Positions 7,833 through 17,817 of a DNA stretch of 64,000 nucleotides are shown piece by piece. Source of the DNA: Bacillus sp. A301a_S52 (lineage in GTDB: Bacteria > Bacillota > Bacilli > Bacillales > Salisediminibacteriaceae); the NCBI GenBank assembly GCA_024701455.1, contig JABXYP010000001.1, forward strand, positions 3,848,001-3,912,000. The letters run 5' to 3'. Position 1 is the stretch's first letter. Each line of letters begins with the position of its first letter. A model generated the notes under the pieces. The model worked only from the letters and a program-made list of their open reading frames with translations, ran no database searches and was not told the DNA's origin. Position numbers and translations under genes: made by a program.

Positions 7833-10589
7833 TCAACCTGTATTCATGAGGCCAGCAGCTACACCACTAATGGTAAGCAGTACTTCTGTCAGTAATTCAT
7901 CTGACTTTTGTCCGTTCGCCTCTCTCATCTTTTTAATCAGATCCACTTGCAAATAGCTCAACGGATCCACATAAGGGTTACGTCGATACACCGATTCTTG
8001 AATCGTTGGGGTATGTCCTAACAAATCTTCATTTTGGGATATTTTTAATAGGATGTCTCTCGCACGGTGATACTCATCCTTAATGTCGTTAAAAATACGT
8101 TCACCGATCGCTTTATCTTCTACTAAGCCAACGTATTCCTCTGCCGTTTGTAAATCAGCTTTCATAAGCGCCATCTGAAGATTATTAATCGTTGAATGGA
8201 AAAATGGCCATTCAGCGTACATGTTTTGTAAAGTGTTAAGGTGAGCCTCACTTTTAGCAGCATATGCAACTAAACCAGTACCAGAGGCATACCATGCTGG
8301 AATGTTTTGTCGACACTGTGTCCATGCAAATACCCATGGGATCGCTCTTAAGTTCTCGAATTTATCACTATTTTTTCTCGCCATCGGCCGTGATCCAATA
8401 TTAAGCTCTCTCAGTTCATTTAAAGGTGTTGTCTGTTTAAAATAGGTTAAGAAATCTTTATCATTAAATACAAGCGCTTGATATTTTTTAAGGGAATGTT
8501 CTGAAATAATTTCCATTGCTTCTTCCCATTCCTTTTTCAGACCGGTTACTTTAACTCTCTCATTATACACCTTTGACGATGAAGAAATTAAAGCTGACGC
8601 TGCCTGCTCAAGGTTACGAAAAGCTATATCCCCTAATAAATATCGTGAGGATAGAACTTCACCTTGCTCCGTTATTTTTACACCGTCTCCTAATGTTTCT
8701 GCCGGCTGGGAAACAATACTTCTGTTCAGCGGTCCGCCACCACGCCCTAATGATCCGCCTCGTCCATGGAAAAACTTAAGGCCGATATTAAATTCACGTG
8801 CCATATCATGAATTTCCTGTTGAGCTTTAAATAATTTCCAATTAGCTGTTAACGTTCCACCATCTTTACTTCCGTCGGAATAGCCGAGCATGATTTCTTG
8901 ATGCTCTCCTCGTTCACGGATGTGGTGTCGATAAACATTCATGTTAAATAATTTTTTCATTATTTTCGGACCCGCAATAAGGTCATCAATTGTTTCTAAT
9001 AGTGGTGCCACAGTGATGTTACTCTCTACCGTCCCATCAGCATGAAGCTTATAAATTCCTGCTTCTTTTGCAAGAACGAGTACTTCAAGCAAGTCACTTG
9101 ATGATTTCGTCATACTAACGAGATAGACTTCAATTGCTCGGGGACCAAATTCCTCATGCGCTTCTTTAATCAGTTTGAAAACTTTAAAGATCTCTTGTGT
9201 TTCCTCTGAATAGTCTTCATTTAACAGCATGAGCGGTCGAGGATCTTCTAATACTTGTTGCAATATGACAAATTTCTCGTCTTCAGAAAGAGAGGCATAG
9301 TCATCGCATATCTTGACAACTTTAAGCATTTCAGCAATAGCCGCCTCATGTTCACCGCTATGGTTTCTCACGTCTAATGTAGCAAGATGAAAGCCAAATA
9401 GTTCCACTTGCCTAATTAATTTAGCCAGCTTTTTCAGCTTATGACCTTGTTGCTGGTGGTTTTGGGCACTTTTTTCGATAAGTTGTAAATCCGATAACAA
9501 TCCTTCCGCTTCCGAATAACCATTTTTAGAATGCCCTACTTGGCGAAGTCGTTTTAGTATAATAGCAAATTTACGGCGGTATATTTCAGACTTAATCGGC
9601 CAAGCTTCCGTTTTCTTCAAATAGGTTTTCTCTTCCTTTTCCACTGTTTCAATTAACGTTTCGTCAATTTTTACACGTGCTGAGGAGTGACTGAAGCGCC
9701 TCATAAGATCAATTAATGCTTCCTCATATTTTTTCAAAGCTAATTCTCGTTGAAGCTTTAACGTTTCCCATGTTACTTCAGGGGTTACAAATGGATTGCC
9801 ATCTCTGTCCCCACCAATCCAGGAACCGAAAAAGAGGAAATTCGGAACACGCCACTGATGACCAGGAAAATAGTCACTCAGTTGATCTTCTAACTCTGTA
9901 TGGATCGCAGGTAACACATCAAACAGTGTTTGGTCAAAATAGTAAAGACCATTCTTTACCTCGCCAATAACAGATGGTTTTCTGTGACGCAATTCATCAG
10001 TCTGCCATAAAGCCGTAACTTCATTGACAAGACTTTCTTCTAAGTCCTCCCGTTCTTTTCGAGTAGGGAGTGGACTGTCTAATTCTTGTAAGATTTGTGA
10101 GATTCGCTTTTGAATTTCCAAAACTGTTCTCTTTGAAGCTTCTGTAGGATGAGCAGTCATGATAAGTTCTATAGACAGATCATCTAAAATTTGTTGAATG
10201 ACTTCTGGCGGATGATTGTCATCCTTTAATGTTTTTACAGCACTTTCAATTGAAATGGGTTGTACCGTACCATCTTCGTTCATGCGATAATGGCGTGAAC
10301 GTCGAATACGATGGTTTTGTTCTGCAATGTTCACGAGATGAAAATAAGTTGAGAAGGCTCGAATCACATCTTGTCTAGCTGGAGATTGCAAACCATTTAT
10401 TTTCTCTTTTAACCCTTCATATTGTGATTGATTAAACTCTTCACGCAAACCTTTCGCCATCTCTCGGATTTCTTCAACGGCCTGGAAAAGCTCCTCTCCT
10501 CCATGATTAGTTAAAACCTGTCCCAAAATGTTGCCAAGCTTCTTTACATCATTTCTTAAACGAGCGTTTGGGTCTTTTCTGTCAACCAT
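7833..10589 (-). CDS. ppc: Phosphoenolpyruvate carboxylase
   Basis: Carboxylates PEP with bicarbonate to oxaloacetate, refilling the TCA cycle; cytoplasmic homotetramer. The 918-residue protein carries the family landmarks in order: 'TAHPTEASKRTVL' with the catalytic His, 'GSWIGGDRDGNP', 'FHGRGGSLGRGGGP' with the mobile-loop arginine, and the terminal MNTG that ends nearly all PEP carboxylases. The start at 10589 (MVDRKDPNARL) is set by AGGAGG 9 bp upstream; an 11-codon longer frame overlaps that site. Monocistronic with its own terminator. Many Bacillus use pyruvate carboxylase instead, so Ppc is worth noting. Confidence 0.97.
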   Translation of the reverse strand: MVDRKDPNARLRNDVKKLGNILGQVLTNHGGEELFQAVEEIREMAKGLREEFNQSQYEGLKEKINGLQSPARQDVIRAFSTYFHLVNIAEQNHRIRRSRHYRMNEDGTVQPISIESAVKTLKDDNHPPEVIQQILDDLSIELIMTAHPTEASKRTVLEIQKRISQILQELDSPLPTRKEREDLEESLVNEVTALWQTDELRHRKPSVIGEVKNGLYYFDQTLFDVLPAIHTELEDQLSDYFPGHQWRVPNFLFFGSWIGGDRDGNPFVTPEVTWETLKLQRELALKKYEEALIDLMRRFSHSSARVKIDETLIETVEKEEKTYLKKTEAWPIKSEIYRRKFAIILKRLRQVGHSKNGYSEAEGLLSDLQLIEKSAQNHQQQGHKLKKLAKLIRQVELFGFHLATLDVRNHSGEHEAAIAEMLKVVKICDDYASLSEDEKFVILQQVLEDPRPLMLLNEDYSEETQEIFKVFKLIKEAHEEFGPRAIEVYLVSMTKSSSDLLEVLVLAKEAGIYKLHADGTVESNITVAPLLETIDDLIAGPKIMKKLFNMNVYRHHIRERGEHQEIMLGYSDGSKDGGTLTANWKLFKAQQEIHDMAREFNIGLKFFHGRGGSLGRGGGPLNRSIVSQPAETLGDGVKITEQGEVLSSRYLLGDIAFRNLEQAASALISSSSKVYNERVKVTGLKKEWEEAMEIISEHSLKKYQALVFNDKDFLTYFKQTTPLNELRELNIGSRPMARKNSDKFENLRAIPWVFAWTQCRQNIPAWYASGTGLVAYAAKSEAHLNTLQNMYAEWPFFHSTINNLQMALMKADLQTAEEYVGLVEDKAIGERIFNDIKDEYHRARDILLKISQNEDLLGHTPTIQESVYRRNPYVDPLSYLQVDLIKKMREANGQKSDELLTEVLLTISGVAAGLMNTG

Positions 10590-11336
10590 TTTATCATCCT
10601 CCTGTATAAAAACCTCACCCACTAAGAACTAGTAAGTGATTTTGTACGCGCATGACACATACACATGCATGCAGAGAAGCGCAATTGAATCTGGCTGTCG
10701 TATCACTCTGAAAGACTCGTACCATTAGCTTTCCTGTTATATTGTTAGAAAATCCTTCAAGATAAAAACTTCACACCTAATGTCATTGTGAGTGGGACAG
10801 TTTATGTCAAAGATGACACAAACTGTCCCACTCACAACAAAAAATCCCGTGAGATTATGTTTAATAGTACCAAACAGTATGCGGTTTAATCAATTTTTTT
10901 TCTAATTTTTTGTCTATTTACTATAGATGATGTCTTAAGAACAGGGTTATTAGACCGCTAGACTTTAAATATGATTTAGCACCAGTATGGTAAATTTCTC
11001 TCCAATTTATCACGATTACTCCTCAAAGAATAGGGACTAAAGTATGTTATGTTTAACATTTTATATAAATTTTGTAGTGATTATTTTTCTCTTTTCCTCT
11101 CACTAAACGGTGTTTAAAGATACAGGAAGGGCTTTCCACCTTCTCCTTCCAACCATTTCTATACAAGTAGTGCTTATTAATATAAATTTCCTCAAAACAA
11201 GTAAAAAGGTATTAGACATTTATACCTCTTTTTCATATATAATAGATCAAGTAACATAAAAAATGAGTATATAAACTAATATAACGAGATTTAATTAGGT
11301 AAATATGACTACTTATCGGAATTGGAGGGATACATC
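10590..11336. other. Divergent intergenic region with a long dyad
   Basis: About 750 bp between ppc and the plus-strand gene at 11337. It must contain the ppc promoter. The outstanding element is the 48-nt dyad at 10788-10835. The rest is AT-rich without a recognisable gene. Confidence 0.5.
10788..10835. repeat. 48-nt near-perfect inverted repeat
   Basis: GTGAGTGGGACAGTTT pairs perfectly with AAACTGTCCCACTCAC, and inside it TGTCA pairs with TGACA around AAGA; only one position (A804-like/C819-like pair) fails. No T-run follows on either strand, so it is not a simple terminator. It lies about 200 bp upstream of ppc and may be a palindromic repeat, an operator or an mRNA structure. Confidence 0.8.
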
Positions 11337-11834
11337 ATGAGACGATATTTACATTCAATGGGCAAACCTCAATCCTTACATTTTGTTTATTTAACATCGT
11401 ATCCAGTAAAAAATCAAAATGAGTTAAAAGAAATGAATATCCTTAATTTAATACAAAACCCTATTATTTTTGTCATGAGAGGGCCGATCGACATGAGGGG
11501 TGTCTTTGAACTGTTAGGAAAGGGAAATGGCATTATTTTTGATTATGAAAAAGTCCGCTTAGAAAAAACACTCCCTCTCGCCGTCAATATGTATCATTCA
11601 TTTATCTCTCCAGGCATAAAAAAATATATTAAGCCTGAATTCGAAGAGGTCAAATACAAAGGTAAACCATTCTCCTGTGAGCTAAGCTACAAAAGCTTAA
11701 TGGTGTGGCCCTCCACATCCCCCTCTCTACGAGACATGTTAATTAACAAAACTTATTCAAATATATCAACTAACTCATGCCCACACCATGTCATACATGA
11801 GCCTACGTCTGTGCGTAAAAACCCCAATCACTAA
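11337..11834 (+). CDS. Hypothetical protein, 165 aa
   Basis: Not recognised. The start at 11337 (MRRYLHSMGK) has GGAGGG 8 bp upstream, which rules out the in-frame ATG at 11322. The protein is basic, with no signal peptide and no membrane segment. The middle contains 'PIIFVMRGPIDMRGVFELLG' and 'GIIFDYEKVRLEK', which reads like a small alpha/beta domain; the last 30 residues look disordered. Its stop codon lies in the loop of the terminator at 11816-11850, so the transcript ends almost with the gene. Convergent with the P-type ATPase gene. Confidence 0.6.
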   Translation: MRRYLHSMGKPQSLHFVYLTSYPVKNQNELKEMNILNLIQNPIIFVMRGPIDMRGVFELLGKGNGIIFDYEKVRLEKTLPLAVNMYHSFISPGIKKYIKPEFEEVKYKGKPFSCELSYKSLMVWPSTSPSLRDMLINKTYSNISTNSCPHHVIHEPTSVRKNPNH

Positions 11835-11850
11835 AGAATGGGGCTTTTTA
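11816..11850. terminator. Bidirectional terminator
   Basis: AAAAACCCCA and TGGGGCTTTTT enclose a loop that contains the stop codon of the upstream plus-strand gene. T-runs follow the stem on both strands, so it can also end the minus-strand ATPase transcript. Confidence 0.78.
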
Positions 11851-11865
11851 CTAATAATCAACTTG

Positions 11866-14544
11866 TCATTCAGTTCGTTTTTTTAGAAGATATCTTGTAA
11901 TTGCTTTTTCTATTTCAATGATAACAAATACGGTTATCCCCATTAAAATTGGCACAATCCAATAGATGATGTCCAATGGCTGCGTACCGAACGCTACGTT
12001 CATAAATGGTAAATATAACAGAGCCAGTTGTAACAAGATAAGAACTCCTGAAACGAGAAAAGCGACTTTATTTTTAAAGAAATTTTTATCAAAAGCATTG
12101 CCTAATTCATTCCTACAATTAAACAAATGAAACATCTGCATTATGACAATCGTGTGTAAGAGCACGCTATTAATCATACTCCCATCAATGCCCCGACTTA
12201 GTAATTCTACATTTAAAAGTAGCGTACCGCCTCCAATTAACAGCGAAACGAAAATGATTCGAAAAATATAATAGGAGGTCAACAATGGCGTTTTAACAGG
12301 TCGTGGAGGACGTCTCATGGCTCCCGATTCCACAGGCTCAAACGCAAGAGCTAACGATACCGTTATGGCGATGACCATATTTACCCACAATATTTGGATG
12401 GGTGTGAGAGGCATCATCGTGCCGAGAAGGATACTTGCCATAATGAGAAAGGACTGAGCACCATTAGTCGGTAAAATGAATAGAATGGTCTTTTTTAAGT
12501 TCGAATAAACTCGGCGCCCTTCCTCTACTGCACCGACTATTGTTTCGAAATTATCATCTGTAAGAATCATTTGAGACGATTCCTTAGCCACTTCTGTCCC
12601 TTTTATCCCCATTGCTACACCAATATCAGCTCGCTTTAATGCTGGAGCATCATTAACCCCATCTCCAGTCATAGCCGCAATTTTATCATGGTTTTGCAAA
12701 GCTTTAACAATACGTAATTTATTATCAGGGCTTGTGCGTGCAAACACATCATAAGTCATTATCGCCTCTGACAATTCTTCGTCTGACATAGCATCTATCT
12801 CTTTTCCTTCTAACCCCTTCTGACCATCTCCTATCCCCATTTTTTGTCCAATCGCTAATGCTGTATCTTTATGGTCTCCAGTAATCATTTTCACGTTTAT
12901 TCCTGCTTTTGAACACTCTTCAATCGCCTTAATGGCTTCCTCACGTGGCGGATCAATAATGCCTGTTAATCCTAGAAATATTACACCCTCTTCCAAATCC
13001 TCATGATGTATGTTAGTCACACTATCAGAAACTTTTTTATACGCAGCACTTAGAACCCTTTCTCCCTTTGTTGTGCGCGCTTTTACCTTCTCTTCCCACA
13101 TTTCTCTATCAAAACTGTTATCACTTGCTTCAGCCATATGAAAAAGGCGATCAGGAGCCCCTTTAATATAAATATATTTTCCTTCATTATTTTCCGTTAA
13201 GACAGCCATATATTTATAGTCAGAATCAAAAGGGATCGTCGACAATGTATCACCTCTAGGTATACGATTGCCTGCCTTTTCAGCTAATGTTAACAAACAT
13301 CCTTCTGTCGGTTCACCTACCACATACCAACTTCCATCCTCTTGTTTCAAAGAAGCTATGTTACACGTTTTCATAACCGTCAATAACTCTTTTAACTCAG
13401 GATGATCCTTCACATCTACTTCTTTATCATGCTGTTTAATTTCCCCTTTAGGAGCATATCCTGTGCCTGTTACCTTGTAATCATGTTCTTTAGTGCTAAC
13501 AGACGTGACGGTCATTTCATTTTTAGTCAAGGTTCCCGTTTTGTCTGAGCATATAACTGATACAGCTCCTAATGTCTCCACTGAAGGTAAATTCCGCACA
13601 ATGGCTTTTCTATTGGCCATCGTTTGGACTCCAAGGGCCAGAATAATCGAAATAATTGCTGGCAAACCTTCAGGTATAGCCGCAACAGCCAAACCAATAA
13701 TAGAAAGAAGCAGTTCAGCTGCTCCGTAATCCCTTAAGTAAATACCAAACAAATAAATAAGCCCTGAGGCCGCGAGAATAAAAACAGCGACTGTTTTACC
13801 GAAACGGTCTGTCTGCTTCATAAGCGGTGTTTTCAATTCCTCAACTTCAGAGATTGAGTCATTTATCTTCCCAATTTCAGTATATGCCCCTGTAGCTATC
13901 ACGACACCATGTCCACTACCTGAGGTAACTGTGGTTCCGGAAAAAGCCATGTTTATCCTATCACCTAGAACTGTCTCTTTGTCTAATGTCTCAGTCCCTT
14001 TTTCAGTTGACGTTGATTCGCCTGTTAAAGCAGCTTCTTCAGTTTTTAATTGATTAGCTGATATCAACCGGAGGTCAGCAGGTACTTTATCACCTGAATT
14101 TAAGTACACAATATCTCCGGGCACAAGTTCATCTGCATGAATGGTCTGTTTTTCACCATCTCTCAGTACATTAGCTTCTAAAGAGAGCATATTTTTTATA
14201 CCTTCTAATGCTTTTTCTGCTTTGCTTTCTTGAAAATACCCTATCACTGCATTAATAACAGCCACTAACACAATGACGATAGTATCTATATAGTGACCAA
14301 GGAAACCAGTAACGAAAGCTGCCACCAACAAGACATAAATAAGAACATCATTAAAATGTTTCACAAATTTAATAAACCTATTTTCCGATTGCTTTTCTGG
14401 TAAGGCATTCTCACCATATTTGTTCAGCCTTTCACTAACTTTGTCAGATGTCAATCCATTTGTATCATCCGTCTCAAAGTTTGCCAAAACCTCATCAGAC
14501 TCTATATTATGCCATGGTTCTTCCAACTTTTTCTGCTCCCCCAT
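11866..14544 (-). CDS. P2-type cation-transporting ATPase
   Basis: An 892-residue P-type ATPase with N-terminal cation_ATPase_N domain, actuator loop (ALTGES near residue 185), M4 motif 'AAIPEGLPA', phosphorylation site DKTGTLT near residue 335, 'TGDGVNDAPALKRADIGVAM' hinge, and a C-terminal membrane domain. It hydrolyses ATP to pump cations across the membrane. M4 matches SERCA-type Ca2+ pumps, but M6 reads 'WVNMVIAITVSLALAFEP', without the Asp that is a Ca2+ ligand in SERCA. So it could be a Na+/K+ or other P2 pump rather than a Ca2+ pump. Single-gene unit. RBS AAAGGATG precedes the start. Confidence 0.88.
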   Translation of the reverse strand: MGEQKKLEEPWHNIESDEVLANFETDDTNGLTSDKVSERLNKYGENALPEKQSENRFIKFVKHFNDVLIYVLLVAAFVTGFLGHYIDTIVIVLVAVINAVIGYFQESKAEKALEGIKNMLSLEANVLRDGEKQTIHADELVPGDIVYLNSGDKVPADLRLISANQLKTEEAALTGESTSTEKGTETLDKETVLGDRINMAFSGTTVTSGSGHGVVIATGAYTEIGKINDSISEVEELKTPLMKQTDRFGKTVAVFILAASGLIYLFGIYLRDYGAAELLLSIIGLAVAAIPEGLPAIISIILALGVQTMANRKAIVRNLPSVETLGAVSVICSDKTGTLTKNEMTVTSVSTKEHDYKVTGTGYAPKGEIKQHDKEVDVKDHPELKELLTVMKTCNIASLKQEDGSWYVVGEPTEGCLLTLAEKAGNRIPRGDTLSTIPFDSDYKYMAVLTENNEGKYIYIKGAPDRLFHMAEASDNSFDREMWEEKVKARTTKGERVLSAAYKKVSDSVTNIHHEDLEEGVIFLGLTGIIDPPREEAIKAIEECSKAGINVKMITGDHKDTALAIGQKMGIGDGQKGLEGKEIDAMSDEELSEAIMTYDVFARTSPDNKLRIVKALQNHDKIAAMTGDGVNDAPALKRADIGVAMGIKGTEVAKESSQMILTDDNFETIVGAVEEGRRVYSNLKKTILFILPTNGAQSFLIMASILLGTMMPLTPIQILWVNMVIAITVSLALAFEPVESGAMRRPPRPVKTPLLTSYYIFRIIFVSLLIGGGTLLLNVELLSRGIDGSMINSVLLHTIVIMQMFHLFNCRNELGNAFDKNFFKNKVAFLVSGVLILLQLALLYLPFMNVAFGTQPLDIIYWIVPILMGITVFVIIEIEKAITRYLLKKRTE

Positions 14545-14925
14545 TTACAAGACATCCTTTCTACTTTAATAATATGAAAGAATCTTTACAAGATTACTAT
14601 TCTGTTACACATATAGCTTGGTCTGTTCTCTATTCAACTTGCGTTATGGTACCATATGGATATCTTATGTTTTATATTAACGCTTTCGATCTCATGTAAA
14701 CATCTTCTTTCAGAAAAATGTTTATTTCTTTGCGATAAACACACGTTTTATGAATCAAAACTATAGAAAAATCAATTTGGCATTTTAACACCGTATTTCT
14801 TTGTCCACTAAGTAGAGTATTTTCTCTTGGCTGCAACAATAATTCTAGCGAAACAACTAGTTAAATTATTTTTATATAATGATACACGTTGAAAAGCTTC
14901 ATTTATGGAAGGGGGTACTGCTAGC
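14545..14925. other. Divergent intergenic region, promoters expected but not resolved
   Basis: About 380 bp between the ATPase gene and the PAS-GGDEF-EAL gene. A TATAAT lies near 14873 before the latter, without a convincing -35. No other element was recognised. Confidence 0.45.
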
Positions 14926-17436
14926 ATGATGAGGTTGAAACAGCATAGGAACCGAAAGGCATTAACAAACACTTCTATTTACAAAAGCCATGACGACTAT
15001 TCGATTTTTTATGATTTAAACCCTGAGGCTGCTTTTATTCTTAAGAGCGAGGGCGTATTTATTAGCTTAAACAAAGCTGCTGAAAAATTACTTGGTCGCA
15101 CTCAAGAAGATCTCATAGGCACTTCACTTTATCACTTTATTGATAGCAGTATAGTTAACAATACAATTGACAGTGTAAACACTGTAATGTTAAGTCAAGG
15201 CAGTCGTTCAATTTCTACCATTATAACGACACCACAGAACAAATGTATCCACGTTATCTTGTATGTCACAACATATATAAATGGACAAGGAATCCAAACG
15301 CTTGCCTGTATAGCTAAAAATAGTGAGGGGATTGAACAATATAACTCTAAATTACTGAAAATAAAAAATAATCTGAACGAACTACAAGAAATAGTAAAAG
15401 GGGGTATTTGGAATTATAATTCCCATACAAAAGAACTCGATTGGTCTAAACAAGTGTCTAAAATATTAGGCATTCAGAAACAGAGTGCTTCTATTAATGA
15501 GATTGAGCAATATCAGTATCTTTTTAAAGAACAAGATCTAAAGCGACTCAAATCATCTATAAAGAATTTGTGTTTTCAAGGAAGAACTCTAGACGTTTCT
15601 TGCCCTATAAAACGACACGATGGATCAATGGCTTATATTAGGATACATGGAAAACCGACTATTAAGAAAGATGATCAGAACAGTCTCTGTTTAACCGGTG
15701 TCATCCAAGACACGACAGCTTATCATTCAATAAAAAAAGAGCTTATAGAAAAAAACATTCAAGCGGAGAACCTCTATAACCAAATAGAAGAGATCGTTTG
15801 GTCCCTTGATATGACGACCAATAAAGTCATTTTTTGCTCAAATGATTTTGAGGAGATTACGGGATGGAAGCTATCAGACTTGATCGGGCCTAACAAGCTT
15901 TGGAAGGAAACAATTCATCCTAAAGATAAAGACCATGTAACAGCAGCAATCAATCGCCTGCTAGATGGTAAACAAACGTCCTTTCATTACCAATTTTATC
16001 ATGCTTCGGGTCAACTGAGATGGGGCCATTTTAAAGCTTATCCGATATTAGATTCCCATAACCAACTTATTCGATTGGATGGTATCATTCAAGATATTAC
16101 GTGTCGTAAGGAAATGGAAAATAAGCTATTACATATCGCTTATCATGACCATATTACAGGCTTGCCGAACCGTTTACATTTTGAAGAAACACTTCAAAAG
16201 AAAATAACTTTAGCGCAACAGACTAATGATACTTTTGCCATTTTCCATATTGATTTGGATCGCTTCAGACATATCAATGAAATGCTCGGCTATGAAATTG
16301 GCAATGATTTGCTACAACATACAGCCATTCGTCTGAAAGAACACTCTGATTGCGACTATTATATTTCAAGGATAAGTGGGAATGAATTTGCAGTGATCTT
16401 GTCCAACTGTGAACTCGCAGAGGCTAAACAACAAGCAGCAAAATACCTTGAAAGTTTACGCCCTGTTTTTAAGATTAAAGACTATGAACTCTATATTACA
16501 GGAAGCATCGGAATAGCTCTTTTTCCAAATCACGGAAAAGATCTCGAGCATCTTTTGAAAAATTCAGAAACAGCTTTATATCATGCGAAAAACGACGGTA
16601 AAAATACGTTTAAAGTGTATTATTCAACGATGACAACGGAATCCAAACAGCGTTATTCTTTAGAAAAAGATTTACGTAACGCCCTACAAACTAATCAATT
16701 ATTTATCGAGTATCAGCCAAAGGTTTCTCCAGAGAACCACCTCCTAACTGGAGGTGAAGCGTTGTTAAGATGGAAACATCCCAAGTTAGGCCGTGTATCT
16801 CCAGCTGAATTTATCCCTTTAGCTGAAGAGAGCGATCTCATCTGTCATATCGGGGACTGGGTAATAGAAAACGTCTGTCAGCAGATGCAAAAATGGGAGG
16901 CAGAAGGACTACCTCTCATCCCTATTTCAATTAATATCTCAGCTCTTCATCTAACAAAAGTCGATTTGATTACAAAAGTCAAACAGGCGTTAACTAACTA
17001 TCATATTCCACCGCATCTGTTTGAAATTGAAATTACAGAAACATCCCTTATTCAATCTTCTGAGCTTATATTTTCACGCTTAGAAGCTTTGAAACAATTA
17101 GGTGTTAGAATTTCGTTAGATGATTTCGGGGTCGGATATTCCTCCCTTACCCATCTGTTAAGATTTCATCTCGATGCTTTAAAGATTGATAAGTCACTTA
17201 TCGCCAACCTTCCACATAAAAGGGAAGATAGCATTATTATTTCAACCCTTATAAAAATGGCAAAGGGGCTCGGCATCAGTTTAGTAGCAGAGGGAGTGGA
17301 AACAACCGCTCAGCTAGATTTCCTTAAGCAAGAGGAATGCCATTTTGTACAAGGTTACTTATTTAGTCAGCCTGTATCTCCTCTTAATTTCTCACGTCTT
17401 GTGAAGAAAGGGATATTACCTATCCAAGCTCACTAA
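14926..17436 (+). CDS. PAS-PAS-PAS-GGDEF-EAL cyclic-di-GMP protein
   Basis: An 836-residue soluble signalling protein. Three PAS domains (about residues 18-130, 145-255 and 280-395) precede a GGDEF domain (about 405-570) and an EAL domain (about 580-830). The GGDEF signature is degenerate, SGNEF, so cyclase activity is doubtful. The EAL side is intact: 'GGEALLRWKHP', 'DDFGVGYSSL' and 'AEGVET' are all present, so it probably hydrolyses c-di-GMP to pGpG. No membrane segment is visible. AAGGGGGT lies 9 bp before the chosen start (MMRLKQHR), which excludes the ATG at 14905. The PAS ligands are unknown. Confidence 0.93.
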   Translation: MMRLKQHRNRKALTNTSIYKSHDDYSIFYDLNPEAAFILKSEGVFISLNKAAEKLLGRTQEDLIGTSLYHFIDSSIVNNTIDSVNTVMLSQGSRSISTIITTPQNKCIHVILYVTTYINGQGIQTLACIAKNSEGIEQYNSKLLKIKNNLNELQEIVKGGIWNYNSHTKELDWSKQVSKILGIQKQSASINEIEQYQYLFKEQDLKRLKSSIKNLCFQGRTLDVSCPIKRHDGSMAYIRIHGKPTIKKDDQNSLCLTGVIQDTTAYHSIKKELIEKNIQAENLYNQIEEIVWSLDMTTNKVIFCSNDFEEITGWKLSDLIGPNKLWKETIHPKDKDHVTAAINRLLDGKQTSFHYQFYHASGQLRWGHFKAYPILDSHNQLIRLDGIIQDITCRKEMENKLLHIAYHDHITGLPNRLHFEETLQKKITLAQQTNDTFAIFHIDLDRFRHINEMLGYEIGNDLLQHTAIRLKEHSDCDYYISRISGNEFAVILSNCELAEAKQQAAKYLESLRPVFKIKDYELYITGSIGIALFPNHGKDLEHLLKNSETALYHAKNDGKNTFKVYYSTMTTESKQRYSLEKDLRNALQTNQLFIEYQPKVSPENHLLTGGEALLRWKHPKLGRVSPAEFIPLAEESDLICHIGDWVIENVCQQMQKWEAEGLPLIPISINISALHLTKVDLITKVKQALTNYHIPPHLFEIEITETSLIQSSELIFSRLEALKQLGVRISLDDFGVGYSSLTHLLRFHLDALKIDKSLIANLPHKREDSIIISTLIKMAKGLGISLVAEGVETTAQLDFLKQEECHFVQGYLFSQPVSPLNFSRLVKKGILPIQAH

Positions 17437-17592
17437 TCCATTCTGCTTTGTTGACTTGGATCATTTGTAACATACTCACTCACTTTATTACGTCTTATTA
17501 TTAGTCGTTATGACGAAACGACCTCTATATAAACGGCTCTTTTATCTCATAATATCTAAAAACATTCGTACGTGTTTGAAAATAGGTTTTAA

Positions 17593-17712
17593 ATGGGGAT
17601 GTTTGAGTTAAATGAGCATCAGATAGATTCAATCCTGAGCAGTGGATTTCCGTACAATATGAGCGAAGATATTACCCTTGTTTACGTAACAAGATCTATT
17701 ATCAGCAATTAG
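17593..17712 (+). CDS. Possible small protein, 39 aa
   Basis: An open frame starting MGMFELNEHQ and ending YVTRSIISN, directly followed by a strong hairpin terminator. The ribosome site (ATAGG) is weak and I do not recognise the product. Lack of signal or membrane segment suggests a cytosolic small protein, or it may be a remnant of a longer gene. Reported because the frame-terminator spacing is gene-like. Confidence 0.3.
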   Translation: MGMFELNEHQIDSILSSGFPYNMSEDITLVYVTRSIISN

Positions 17713-17723
17713 CCGCTGCTATT

Positions 17724-17757
17724 TAAGGCCACCACAGCCATTACCGTGGTGGCCTTA
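17724..17757. terminator. Hairpin, probable bidirectional terminator
   Basis: AAGGCCACCAC and GTGGTGGCCTT form a perfect 11-bp stem with a 10-nt loop; T tails are short on both sides. It separates the plus-strand genes from the convergent M42 peptidase gene. Confidence 0.7.
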
Positions 17758-17817
17758 TCAATTAACATCGTCGTCTTTTTGAAAGAGCAGACTTTTATAC
17801 ACAGACTGAAAAGGTCA

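Larger units (their letters stand above)
17437..17817. other. Intergenic with a possible small ORF and a hairpin
   Basis: About 380 bp. It holds the 39-codon frame at 17593-17712 and the strong hairpin at 17724-17757. Nothing else was recognised. Confidence 0.45.

Noticed and set aside
10788..10835. Long palindrome as a transcription terminator
   Set aside because: No T-run on either strand, and it lies upstream of both flanking divergent genes.
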